Below, in pieces: positions 1 through 9,932 of a stretch of DNA of 64,000 nucleotides (position 1 is its first letter; every line of letters begins with the position of its first letter). Position numbers and translations under genes: made by a program. Origin of the DNA: Adiantum capillus-veneris (lineage: Eukaryota; Streptophyta; Polypodiopsida; Polypodiales; Pteridaceae); assembly GCA_014529385.2 (NCBI GenBank), contig CM043968.1, positions 28,233,513 to 28,297,512 of the forward strand. The letters run 5' to 3'. The notes under the pieces were generated by a model that was not told the origin of the DNA, did not search any database, and saw only the letters and a program-made list of their open reading frames with translations.

Positions 1-130
1 CACAAACTCTTTGTTGTTGCTCCTTTATGCTAGTAGAACCCGATGTGGATTGTAGGACATCTAACCAGCCCACGTAATAGGTGTGACCTGTGTATAGGTC
101 TATTAAAGTCTCCGTTTGTAGTTCATACTC

Positions 131-850
131 TCAGTTTTTGTTTAGAAATGCTCCATCTAGGATTGAGGTGCTAGGGGTGTCCTTTGAACTAGATGCAATG
201 TGGCTCCCTATGGGTTGACCCTTAGTGGTTGCTAATTCAGGAGCACTCCATTTCTCTCCTAGCATGGATGTTGATATAGGGCCCTTCGCTTTTAGCTCTC
301 TCCATTGCTCTACCTTGCGTAGGCTCTCGATTTCCTTTTCCCTAGTTGCAATGATATATCGTTCAACCTCTTGCACTTCAGCAAGGCTTCTACCATCAGG
401 TAATATAACCTCGGAGAGGAATAGCTCTTAAGAGTTAGGGTGCAGTGAATGGAGTATTCACGTGTACACTCTCTAGGAGCATGGGGTCTACATTGGTCAT
501 GAATGGTGAATTTACTTCTCCACTCCCTTCATTTACATCATTAGCTCCATGTTCGGAGCGAGTGGCTCTACTAAAGTCTCCTTCAAGCAGCTAAGCACGC
601 TCGACTCGGACCGTGGGCCCATGGCATGCATGTCTTGGCTTGAACTATCGGGATTAGGCATTGAGTACCCTTCCATGACGTCGTAGTCAGAGGAAGAGTC
701 ACTATACGCAATATGTGGGTCCTTAGTGGTACTACCTTGGGTTCCCGCTGAGGGCCTAGAGCCTAAGGTGGAGGAATAATGAGTGCCCACATAAACGGAG
801 ACACTCTCTATGTGATTGTCATCTAGCACACGACCAGAGCATAGGTGCAT
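131..850 (-). pseudogene. decayed gag-like coding sequence of G1
   Basis: Open segments on the minus strand at 850-533 and 376-131 are joined by a stretch (532-377) that is open only in another frame, so at least two frame changes and several stops separate them. The predicted peptides are acidic and Ser/Pro-rich, and the second begins with a charged helix (EVERYIIATREKEIESLRKV) that could form a short coiled coil. There is no zinc knuckle or protease motif in the window part. The position downstream of LTR, primer site and leader is what suggests gag. No family-specific gag motif is visible, so the product call is an inference from position. Confidence 0.35.
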
Positions 851-1845
851 GTGACCTCACCACTCTAGAAGCAGTGGAGAGTGCCTGTGACGTCCGCTCA
901 CCTAGTTTTTTGGGCATTTGCAACCCAAATTTACCCTCAATTTTTTTTGTTTTTATGGTCCTTTTTTCTAACCAAGCCACGGAATATGGCGTGTGATAAC
1001 TCAAAATGAGCATCTTGGCTAGAGGGACGTGTTGTGCTTTACAGCCCCCAATTCGGTTAGCCCTTGGAATCCTAAAAACATTCTTTTCTTAATCGAGAAG
1101 AAGGCTAGAATTAGTAAGTTCAAAGGGTGAGTGTGAAGGGGATGGTGGAGGACTTGAGGAACTTGTCCCACATGCCCTCCCTTCACTTGAGGTCCTAGTT
1201 TTTATATATATATTAGTGTCTATACTATATCATAAGACTGAGGACTGAGGCCTGGGTCTGGGCTTAGGATTGGGGAAAGATCACGATCCCTTCCTTTTAA
1301 AATAAGATATTTTAATTTTTCTTTTTTGTTTTTGAATTTTTATTTTGGTCTCAAATTTTTGAGTGTTTTTCAAATTATTTTTTAAAATAAAAAACTATTT
1401 TAAATTATTTTTTTGCGGATAATGTTGCACGTGGGCACCGAGCTCACGCGCGCACACAACTTCCTTTGGCAGCTCTGTCTAACGTGACTATAGATAACAG
1501 TGCTAACTAACACTAATTAACACTGCACAAACACTGTCTAACACAACAGACTTCACACTATCTACATTAAGTACGGCACACTGTCTACACTTCCTAACAC
1601 AGTAAACTGCTCACTCATAGACTACTCAATCTACTCACTGTCTATTGCACATTACAAATCTACACTTAGCAAATCTAACAAAACACTTACATTGCAACAC
1701 TTAACAAAGCTAACAAATCCTACTAAAACCTGCACTTTACAGCCACTTAACAGTTCTAGCACAACTCATCAAAAAACCAAAAATGACAAAGTGAATAGCT
1801 TTACGAGGTAACACTGAGTGCTCCTCAAGCTTAGTGCAAGGCAGT

Positions 1846-1862
1846 CCCCGAAAGCAGCGCCA
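1846..1862 (-). other. primer-binding site of G1
   Basis: Four bases past the LTR end the minus strand reads TGGCGCTGCTTTCGGGG. This resembles the TGGCGCCGTTGCCGGGGA-type tRNA primer site of plant Tat/Athila-like gypsy elements. The position supports both the orientation and the LTR boundary. Confidence 0.65.
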
Positions 1863-1866
1863 AAAA

Positions 1867-2073
1867 TGTGCGCTTTGCTGCACGTGTCGGAGGCTGGAAA
1901 CTTGCCAAAACACCGTGTGCGAGCCACGAATGGTTGCAAGCACACAACTAGACAGTCCTAGCAAGATCAAGGGACAATGGTGTGTCACTCACCGCTTAAT
2001 GCTTCCATCGTGAAGCATCTTGTGCGCGCCACAAAGAAGAAGGAGTCGTTGCTACCGCTGTCGCAATGCTCGA

Positions 2074-2158
<85 letters not shown>

Positions 2159-2473
2159 CATACACACACACATACACACATGAGCACACGAAGGAGGAGA
2201 AGATAGAGGTAGAGCAAAAGCAATTCTTAGCTTGCACCTCAAAGAATGAGGTTTTTAAGTCAAAATAGACCTTTTATAAGAGTCTGAACCATTCACACAT
2301 GGGCTTCCACAATGGCCGATTGTTGCAAAAATACTGTAAAAATAAGATAAGTGGTGCGTCTCTCATCGGCAATCACCTACTCACCTATTGGACCGATAAG
2401 CCCAGTCCATGACTCAATCAAATAAATAATAAGGTGTGCGTCAAAGGTGATAGGGTGTCCGTGAGGGTTAACA
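1867..2473 (-). repeat. 5' LTR of G1 (607 bp)
   Basis: On the minus strand it starts TGTTAACCCTCACGG at 2473 and ends GCGCACA at 1867. It aligns along its length with the reverse complement of 42515-43054. A TATAAAA box (plus coordinates about 2267-2276) lies mid-LTR. It is 67 bp longer than the G5 copy, chiefly because of a long CT/GA run at 2076-2155. A primer-like site follows at once. Confidence 0.85.
2076..2155. repeat. (CT)n microsatellite inside the G1 LTR
   Basis: About 80 bp of pure CT/GA, followed by a CA/TG-rich tail (ACACACACATACACACA). The homologous LTR at 42515-43054 has only about 14 bp of GA at the same place (42834-42847), so the repeat expanded after the copies diverged, or contracted in the other. 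Confidence 0.97.
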
Positions 2474-3029
2474 CTATGGTGGAGGCGTGTATAGATTATG
2501 ATCCCAATGAAAAAGTATTGCATCACACTCACGTGCCTAAAAATACACATGCAAATGCACGAACACCGCATGAACATAATAAGAGAATATTTATTTATAG
2601 TGGCCGGCCATGATGCTGAGGTGTGGGATACACAAGTAAAGGATGTACCGCTAGAGGTTTAAGGGTATCACATGTCCTTGAATTTTCAAGTCATCGAACA
2701 GATGTGGTAGTGTTGGGAGTGGTTATGTGGGTTAAGGTCATTAAAGCATAACTGTGAGCATAATAGGTTGATGTTTGAACCTAATGGCATGCACGCACTA
2801 CTGTTGGGGGAGAAGGATGTTCCTTCCTCACCACTTATTTGTATGGCGAGCTTATGAAGCTCTCTTGATGAAATAGAAGAACTCTTTTTGTGTTACTCGC
2901 CGTGTCATTTTTGGTCAAATGTTGATAATGTTTTAAATGACAGTTCCTCAACACAACATTCTTCTCTCTATTCTCTTCCATCTATGACTACTTCTCTATC
3001 ACCAAAATGAGAAAATGTTGCTATTGTAT
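2474..3029. other. gap between G1 and G2, no gene seen
   Basis: No open frame with recognisable content. It holds GGCCGGCC at about 2603-2610 and A/T-rich sequence leading into the gypsy pol remnant. Probably degraded repeat or flanking DNA. Confidence 0.5.
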
Positions 3030-5586
3030 TAGAATAAACTATTAATGGAATATAAGTATGTGTTTCTAGATGATTTTCCACCATGGTTACTGTCGACATG
3101 TGTTATGCAACATGACGTAGACGTGGTTGTAGGTAGTAAGCCCAACAATAAACCACCCTATAGAATGGGTCATTTTGAGGCTATTGAGGTGAAACATCAG
3201 CTTGTTGGTGACTACCTTAGTAGAGGGTCTATGCAATCCAATTATTCACCATGGGCCTCTCCCATTTTTTTAACGAAGAAAAAGGTTGGTAGTATGCGCA
3301 TGTGCATAGATTATCATGGCCTGAACGCGGTTACTGTTAAGAACAAGTATTAGTTTCCTAGAGTGGATGAGTTATTTGATAAACTCACCCATGCTCGTAT
3401 CCTTACAAAGATAGATTTGTGGCCAGGGTATGATCAAGTACGCATTAGGCTCGGTGATATAGCCAAAATTGCTTTCCAAACAAGGTTTGGACACTTTGTG
3501 TTTTTGGTTATTCTCTTTGGGTTGGCCAATGCTGTAGCTACTTTCATAATGCTTATGGACAATGTCTTAAAACCATATATGGGATAGTTTGTTATCATTT
3601 ATCTTGATGAAATTCTAGTGTATAGTACCTCTAAGGAAGAGCATTTATAGCACATGAAGCAAGTGTTTGAGTTATTATGGCAAAAAAATTACATGTCAAG
3701 GAATCCAAGTGTGATTTTCTCAAGGAGGAAATTCACTATTTGGGGCATGTAATTTCAGCCACCAAACTCCATATGGATATATCCAAAGTGTATGCCATTC
3801 TCCAAAAATATAGAAGAGCTGCACATTTTCTTGGGATTTGTAGGTTTTTATCGGCTATTTGAAACTATGATGGTATTCTTGTTCCTATGATAGATCAGCT
3901 GAAGCCAAGGGGATAACCTTTTAGTGGGGCAAAGCTTAGCAACAAAGTATCGACGCTCTCAAGGTCACATTAGCTACAACTCCTATTTTAGCTATTGTGG
4001 ATCCTATGAAATTGTTTGTGCTAGAAACAAATGCTAGTAATTGTGCTATTGGAGTAGTCCTTCTACAAGAGGGAAGGCCAATTGCATTTGAAAGTAAGAA
4101 ATTTGATTTTTCACAGTAGAATTATTTTGCTTACGAAAGAAAACCTATGTAATAGTATCTACTTTGAAAACGCGGTGACATTATTGTATGGGGCTCAGTT
4201 TGAGATTGTGTTTGACCATGAAAGTATAAAATGGTTTACACAACAAACCAATTTGAAAGGTCAAAAGGCTAGGTGGGCTAAGATTATTCAAGAGTAATAC
4301 TAAGCTCCAGTATCAAAAAGGATGATACAATGTGGTAGTTGATGCTCTTAGTCGTATGCCTGAGATCAACTCTCTTCTCTTTACAGAGCTTTGAAGTGAG
4401 TTTTTGGAATCTTTAAAGGGAAAATATTAGCATTATAAAACATACTCCAAAGTGTGGAGCCATGTGAAAATGAGGATCCTTCTCACTCCAATGATGGCAG
4501 TGGGTCTTTTTCCTTCACACCTAGTTCTCCTCTTTTGAGTGATGAGCTGCAGAGATGGAAGAATTTTTCCACAGATGATGGGTAACTACTCCACAAGGAA
4601 AGAGTTTGTGTAATGACGTATGAAGACATTCAGTGCCAAATTCTTTACGAATTTCATGACAGTCCTAGTGCAGGGTAGCTAGGCATAAAGAAAACTTATG
4701 CACTTGTACAACAACAATTTTATTGGCTAGGTTTTTATTGGCTAGGTTTATATGAGTATGTTCAAGACTATGTCTTGCATTGCCAAAAATGTCAAGTTAA
4801 TAGAGCAAAGCTCCTGAAATCAGGAGGTCTTTTACATCCGTTGGAGATTACCACCAATGGTAAATGGGAAAGTATCTTTTTGGCTAGGTTTATATGGGTA
4901 TGTTCAAGACTATGTCTTGCATTGCCAAAAATGTCAAGTTAATAGCACAAAGCTCATGAAATCAGAAGGCCTTTTGCATTCGTTGGAGATTACCACTAGT
5001 GGTAAATGAGAAATTATCTCTATGGATTTTATTGTGGGTTTACCAACCACTGTACGAGGACATGACTTGGTATGGGTGGTAGTAGATAGATTGAATAAAC
5101 TTTACAAATTTATTTCAACGAAATCCACAATTAAAACTCCAGAGTTTTAGCTAAGTTATTTGCTGACAATCTGTATAGATTATACGAGTTTCCCAACAAT
5201 ATTGTGAGTGATTGTGATCCCAAGTCTGATAGTCATTTTTGGAGGGCCGTGTTTAAACAATTAAATATAAAACTCAGCATCAGTACTATAGATAATCCAA
5301 AAATGGATTGTCAGATTGAACGTGTTAATCGGGTGCTAGAGGATATGCTACAAACATACATCAACAAAAATCAATCAGATTGTGGAGATTATCTTCTTAT
5401 TCTAGAGTTTGCTTATAATAGTGCAAAGCATGTCACAACTAGTTTTAGTCCTTTCATGCTTATGTATAGTTTTCAACCTGGATCACCAATTACTGTGGGG
5501 TTGGCAACTGAGAAAATTTAGCAGGTCAAGGATTCTCTCCAAGACCACATTGATAGGGTTGCACTGATGCATGTACAATCTAGTGA
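3030..5586 (+). pseudogene. G2: decayed gypsy pol (RT, RNase H, integrase)
   Basis: Domains read in order in shifting frames. RT fingers at 3045-3353 ([20 protein letters not shown]). RT palm at 3363-3640 (KIDLWPGYDQVRI, FGLANAVATF), where the catalytic box reads YLDE instead of YLDD. Connection at 3677-3862 (LGHVISATKL). RNase H at 4000-4300 (ETNASNCAIGVVL, LKGQKARWAKIIQ). Integrase zinc finger near 4760-4800 (CLALPKM-like frame of HCQKCQV). Integrase core at 5010-5520 (IVGLPTTVRGHD, SDCDPKSDSHFW, IERVNRVLEDML). Many stops and frameshifts are present. No LTRs flank it, and it is cut at 5586 by the LTR of C1. The integrase wording matches the G3 integrase family. Confidence 0.9.
4738..5020 (+). 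repeat. 142-bp direct tandem duplication in the G2 integrase
   Basis: The segment starting TTGGCTAGGTTTATAT at about 4738 is repeated from about 4880 with few differences, so the zinc-finger part of the integrase is present twice. A smaller duplication of about 14 bp (ATTGGCTAGGTTT) lies just upstream at 4722-4740. Confidence 0.85.
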
Positions 5587-5587
5587 A

Positions 5588-5771
5588 GATGAAAAAGGTC
5601 AAGGCACACAATAAAGAGTATATTTCTTAGTGCACAAATAGAAAGATAAGTTAGACCTAGAGTGATGAGAATATATACAATGCACGGGGAGAGAAACCTC
5701 CTAGTGAGGGAAAAAGTGTCTTGATGGTCCTAAGTGTGTTCCCACACATCACTACCACATGTATGGTAACA
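5588..5771 (-). repeat. 3' LTR of C1, truncated
   Basis: The minus strand starts TGTTACCATAC at 5771 after a GGGGGATT purine tract (5772-5782). It matches the 5' LTR at 23586-23790 through the ACCTCC...GTGCATTGTA and AAGAAATA...CTTT segments. It lacks the last ~35 bp (TGCAACCCTAATTCCAACA-like end) seen in the other copy. Confidence 0.8.
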
Positions 5772-6693
5772 AATCCCCCATGGTAGTGATGTGGTGAACA
5801 AAAGATGACACATAATGTATAAAGAAGTGCCATTTCCCAAGGACATGATCAATCCACAAAGGGAAGCAAGCCCAAAGCTTTTTGGAAACATTTAAACTTC
5901 TCATGAGAGGCAATGCCTTTGTGAATACATTTGCAAGGTCATTTAGAGTCATTTTCAGCCTTATAACCAAAAATTTCTCGAAACACATGAGCACTTTGAA
6001 CTTAGCACAAAGCACATACACCCTTGCATGCCTAGAGTAATCATTAATAAAAGTCTCAAAGTATAGGTAATTACCCAGGGATAGAGTTTCCGTGTGTCCA
6101 CAAACATCACTATGCACAAGTTGTAACATGCATATGGCCCTTATTGAACCATCCCTTCTGAAACTTTGAATGTTGCATCTTACCCAAAATATAACTTTTG
6201 CAAACATTCTTAAAAGTTGCTTCAAGAGGCGGCAAAGAAGCGACCATGTCATATTTCTACAAATTAAGCAACCTACCAAAATTAAGATGCCCAAAATGTG
6301 CATGCCAAAGTTTGATATCTAAAATAATCTTTGAATTCACAACTACATTTGCAAAATTTTGCCCACACTTGTCATACAAAGTGAGCTTATATAACTTGAC
6401 ACAAAATGTCAAATGTGATAATTCCATCACCAAAATTGAGATTATCAACTATACATCTGTCATCCATAGATTTTATGACAAGACCAAGTCTTGCAAGTAA
6501 AAACATAGAAAAAAGGTTCTTTTTGATCCATTGTACATAATGTGCACCAAAAATTGTCAAAAAATTTCCATTCGCTCCAGTTAGCACGATCTTTCCAACT
6601 CCCTTGACCATATATGAGACATTGATGGCATAAGTGAGGGACATATAAGAGACTAGGGACTAGCACATGCACATTTCCACCCAACCATGCCAT
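5772..6693 (-). pseudogene. C1 GAG-pre-integrase/integrase fused to RNase H end
   Basis: Open segments at 6693-6460, 6644-6387, 6448-6257 and 6303-5752 in different frames carry copia landmarks. LARLGLVIKSMDDRCIV and YKLTLYDKCGQNFANVV come from the region before integrase. LWHAHFGHLNFGRL is GAG-pre-integrase. LVHSDVCG and FINDYSRHARVYV are the integrase start. Directly after CFEKFLV the frame continues with NDLANVFTKAL, which is the C-terminal end of copia RNase H. About 1.8 kb of integrase core, RT and RNase H is therefore deleted. Several frameshifts are present. Confidence 0.85.
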
Positions 6694-6735
6694 ATATAAG
6701 CCCTTGGACTGCTAAATATAGCTCCTTTAATCGCA
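6636..6735 (-). repeat. partial second copy of the G3 LTR
   Basis: Repeats about 92 bp of the LTR plus the flanking bases GAGGGACA that also precede the full LTR at 6808-6815. The pair is therefore a tandem duplication (offset about 172 bp) that includes flanking DNA, rather than two independent LTRs. Confidence 0.8.
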
Positions 6736-6815
6736 CTACATCAGAGATCCACACTTGTTAGCACATGAACTTCTAGTATCTCTCCAATAGGTGAAACTAA
6801 TTCTCGTGAGGGACA

Positions 6816-6945
6816 TATAAGAGACTAGGGACTAGCACATGCACATTTCCACCCAACCATGCCATATATAAGCCCTTGGACTGCTAAATATAGCTCCTTT
6901 AATCGCATGTGAGTCTTGGCCCTTGGCCTAGCCATTGGCCTGACA
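6816..6945 (-). repeat. 3' LTR of G3 (130 bp)
   Basis: The minus strand starts TGTCAGGCCAATGG and ends CTCTTATA. It matches 21886-22015 in length and sequence and is preceded by the purine tract at 6946-6960 (CCAAGGGGGACTAA on the minus strand). It contains TATATATGGCATGG. Confidence 0.85.
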
Positions 6946-6959
6946 TTAGTCCCCCTTGG

Positions 6960-7960
6960 AGAAGCGTTTTTGTCCTTGAAAACATAATGTTGATATCGCC
7001 ATAAGAACACTAATGTCTTTCATAGTGGCAGACCTCACAAATCTAGTTGTCTATTTGACCAATACACAGTTCAATATGAGGTTCAATGACACCAAAACTT
7101 GGATTTTCCACATTCTTGTCCCTTTGCAACCGTTTGTGTAGCCGGCTTATATCAAAGATAGTGTGTAGACTAGATATATAACTCACTAGAGTATCTTAAA
7201 TGATTACCACAACTAAGACGTGTCTACATCAATGACTAGGTTTCAAACTTTCTAAAAGTGGTAAACATACAAGAATACCTCTTCTCAAATTTCCATGAAA
7301 GTGACATGCTGACATAGCTCATTAGCAAAGATTAAATCCTTCGCTTGCTATCATTTATCATTAGTAAACAACCCCACCATAATTGATGATCGAGGTTGAC
7401 AACCCGACCTAAACATGAAGGGACTAAATCTAGTCGCAACCTGCCTTGGGTCATTGTATGTAAACTCCAACTAGAGAGATAACCTTTCCAATTGGATTGC
7501 TTTTTGCTAACGCATGCTCTTAGAATATTCTCTAGCACAAGATGAACACTTGTGAACTGCCTACTACCTATTTGTCTCTAGATGACTTGCAATACTGAGT
7601 TGTGTTCCCCAATTGTTACAGATAATCCTTAAAAAATGATTGGTAAATTTGAGTCACAATTACTCACAACATTGTTGAGGAATCAACTATGTTATGAAAA
7701 ACCAACTTGGCTAACTTTAGAGATTGAATAGGGAAATGAATAGACTTTACAAAGTTTATTCAACTTATCTACGAGCACCCAAACTAAGCCATGACCTCTT
7801 ATGGTGATTGGTAGGCCCATAATAAATCTCATACTGCACCTATAGTGTGAAATGCTTCATAAGAAATCAACTTCATGAAGTTGCATGCTCTTCCAAATCT
7901 GCCTTTGCTAAACACTAAACCCATAACAACTAGATCCAAACAAGCATTTTCATGACTATC
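6960..7960 (-). pseudogene. G3 integrase remnant
   Basis: The minus-strand frames show gypsy integrase wording similar to G2. IMGLPITIRGHGLVWVLVD is near 7830-7770. ILRACVSKKQSNWKGYLS is at about 7530-7470, followed by the frame-shifted remainder of the FSPFM...PRS block at 7460-7370. VFKDKNASPRGTNVRPMARP at about 6980-6920 is probably a C-terminal tail. Stops and frame changes are frequent, with no intact domain. It lies directly upstream of the purine tract and 3' LTR, as expected for the end of gypsy pol. Confidence 0.7.
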
Positions 7961-8387
7961 AGTGCTAATGATTATGGAAGATGTTATGCTCATAGCACAC
8001 ATAGAACATGAGGGTAGATAGCTCTATGAAAGAAACTAAACACTTTCCACTGCAATCAATTGAAAGCCTTGCTAAAATGTTTGAACCATAATAGAATGTG
8101 AAAAATAAATCACATCTAAGCACAAACAATGAAACATTTTCATTAACAATACATAGCCTTGATATATTCTTAAACAACCATCCATTAATGTTGTTTAATA
8201 GTACTTGTAGCCCCAACAAGTTTTGCATGGTATCCGATATTTCTAGCCATTGAAATTTTTCCTAATAATATGTGCTTAAAATAATAAATGGATTTGACCA
8301 GCAACTAGGAACTCCATCGTGACATATAATTAAGTAAACAGGTGCCAGTGTCAATCCTAGAGACTCATATTCTCCACATGTGGAATA
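7961..8387. other. unassigned stretch between G3 integrase and the C3 LTR
   Basis: A/T-rich, with one 87-codon minus-strand open frame (8228-7965) whose hydrophobic peptide I do not recognise. Possibly degraded G3 pol. Confidence 0.3.
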
Positions 8388-8586
8388 TGTTGAAGAGTGC
8401 GTGTGCACGGATGCGTGCGTGCAAGAAGGGAAGAGGGAGAGAGTAGACGTTGTGTGGGTAGAGTAGGGCTTAGAATGAGCTACTCCTTATTTTTGTATAT
8501 ATGTACACACAATAAGGTGAGCAATGGGTGGGCGCCCATAGCCTGGGCGGTCGGGCAGGCAAGGCACAAACGCCTTTACCCCAACA
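8388..8586 (-). repeat. 3' LTR of copia C3 (about 199 bp)
   Basis: The minus strand starts TGTTGGGGTAAAGGCG after the purine tract AAGTGGGAGAT (8587-8597) and ends CTTCAACA at 8388. The start TGTTGGGG and the end CTTCAAC(A) are shared in style with the C4 LTR. The LTR middle is GC-rich. Confidence 0.65.
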
Positions 8587-8597
8587 ATCTCCCACTT

Positions 8598-9932
8598 AAA
8601 GGCGAATGTGCCAATAAGTGGGTCCTACTAGCTAAACTATTAGTATGTACAAGAAAACAGGTGAGAGACTCCCTCAACCTCTGGCCACCGGCTCGCTCAG
8701 TTGATCTACATGCAGTCATATCGGCTCTAGTGATAGGCGAGCGTGCGTATCCATGCTAGAACCTGCATGTAAATTTCGTACACAACTATATATTTTCTGC
8801 AAAACTCCACTATCCATCATGCTAGTGTCAGTCATGGTACGACTAAAAATCTCTGTTGCAAATTCTCCCACTGCAGTAGATGCTAGGTCATGCCTCAACA
8901 AGTCTAGTAGGTTGTACATGAAGCACCCAAATGCTGACGAAATCTGCACAAATATGACTGTCCTAGCCTCCCCTATGTTATATGCATGTACTCTATCATC
9001 AAGACTACTCATTGCATATGGATGTGTCAACACTGACACTATGATGGCTACGTCCCTCTCACTCATATGAGGAGCTATGCGTCCTAGTGGCAACTCATCT
9101 ACCTCTAGCATGAGCATATCAAAGAAATCCATGTATATCATCTCTACTTGCATAGACCCTGACAACTCCTGCTGTGTCTCACTAGAGCACTACCACTCTA
9201 CCTCTGTCTCTACAGAGTCCACTGGTACGCCCTACACAACTAAATGCTCTCTCTCATGAGCATGGTGTAGCTCACCGTGAAGGAGACACGTCTTGTCTCT
9301 CACTCAAAGCATGTGAGCAACAAAACCAAGACTATGTCGTCTCAAACCTTAGACACATGCATAGGATATACCAAGCCACTACGGGCTTCTCTGGAAATCA
9401 CTAATGATCTACAATGCATCTGGAAAGAGTGATCTCTAAGCAATGTATGACACCCACAATCCGCTAACTATATCACTAAGATCAATCTCTATCTCAGTTG
9501 AGGAACATAGCACACATGTCGTAGAGTATATGATGCACCATTAGGCAATGACAAGCAAACATCTCTTGCACCTGCAATGTCAAACGTCGAACCATCGGCC
9601 AAGTGCATATGACCAAAGCTCCCAGTAGAGAAGGAGCTAAACCAATCATGATGTGATGTGACATGGAAGATTACATCCTCATCTAGCAACCAACGTAAAG
9701 AAGTGGAACCTCTCAAAGACATGTAAGCAGGAGAAACGCTAAAGACAAATATGACATCACTGTCATTGTCATATGAAGCCACCACTCTAGCATGTCTCAA
9801 AACCTCATCTACACCATGCATAGATCTTCGTTGCTGTCTCATACATCTAAAACAATGGCGCCTAATGTGCCATGTGTGGCCACAATGCCAACATCGCATG
9901 TATGCGGCAACTACAAGACCACCGTCTCTCAT
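8598..9932 (-). pseudogene. C3: copia remnant with zinc knuckle and protease
   Basis: The clearest part is 9932-9489. A knuckle (CWHCGHTWHIRRHC) is followed by a protease region in which the expected Asp-Ser-Gly-Ala box reads LLDEDVIFHVT, then HLADGSTFDIAGA and YVPQL. That is the usual copia gag-to-protease layout, with the catalytic box damaged. The next part (9488-8598), including a 149-codon open frame at 9165-8716 that I do not recognise, should hold later pol. It is too short for integrase plus RT, so most of pol has been lost. It ends at the purine tract and 3' LTR. Confidence 0.65.

Larger units (their letters stand above)
1..2473 (-). mobile_element. G1: 5' end of a Ty3/gypsy element, cut by the window edge
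   Basis: The minus-strand order is LTR (2473 down to 1867), primer-binding site (about 1862-1846), a long non-coding leader, then decayed gag-like coding sequence (850-131). The LTR is the same family as the one closing G5 at 42515-43054, in opposite orientation, so two copies of this family lie in the window. The stretch 851-1845 holds no convincing gene. It is A/T-rich around 1290-1410 and has many short ACACT/CTAAC-like words at 1480-1740. The rest of the element lies beyond position 1. Confidence 0.75.

Noticed and set aside
2020-2268. Open frames across the G1 LTR
   Set aside because: Kept open only by the CT run and located in an LTR with a TATA box.
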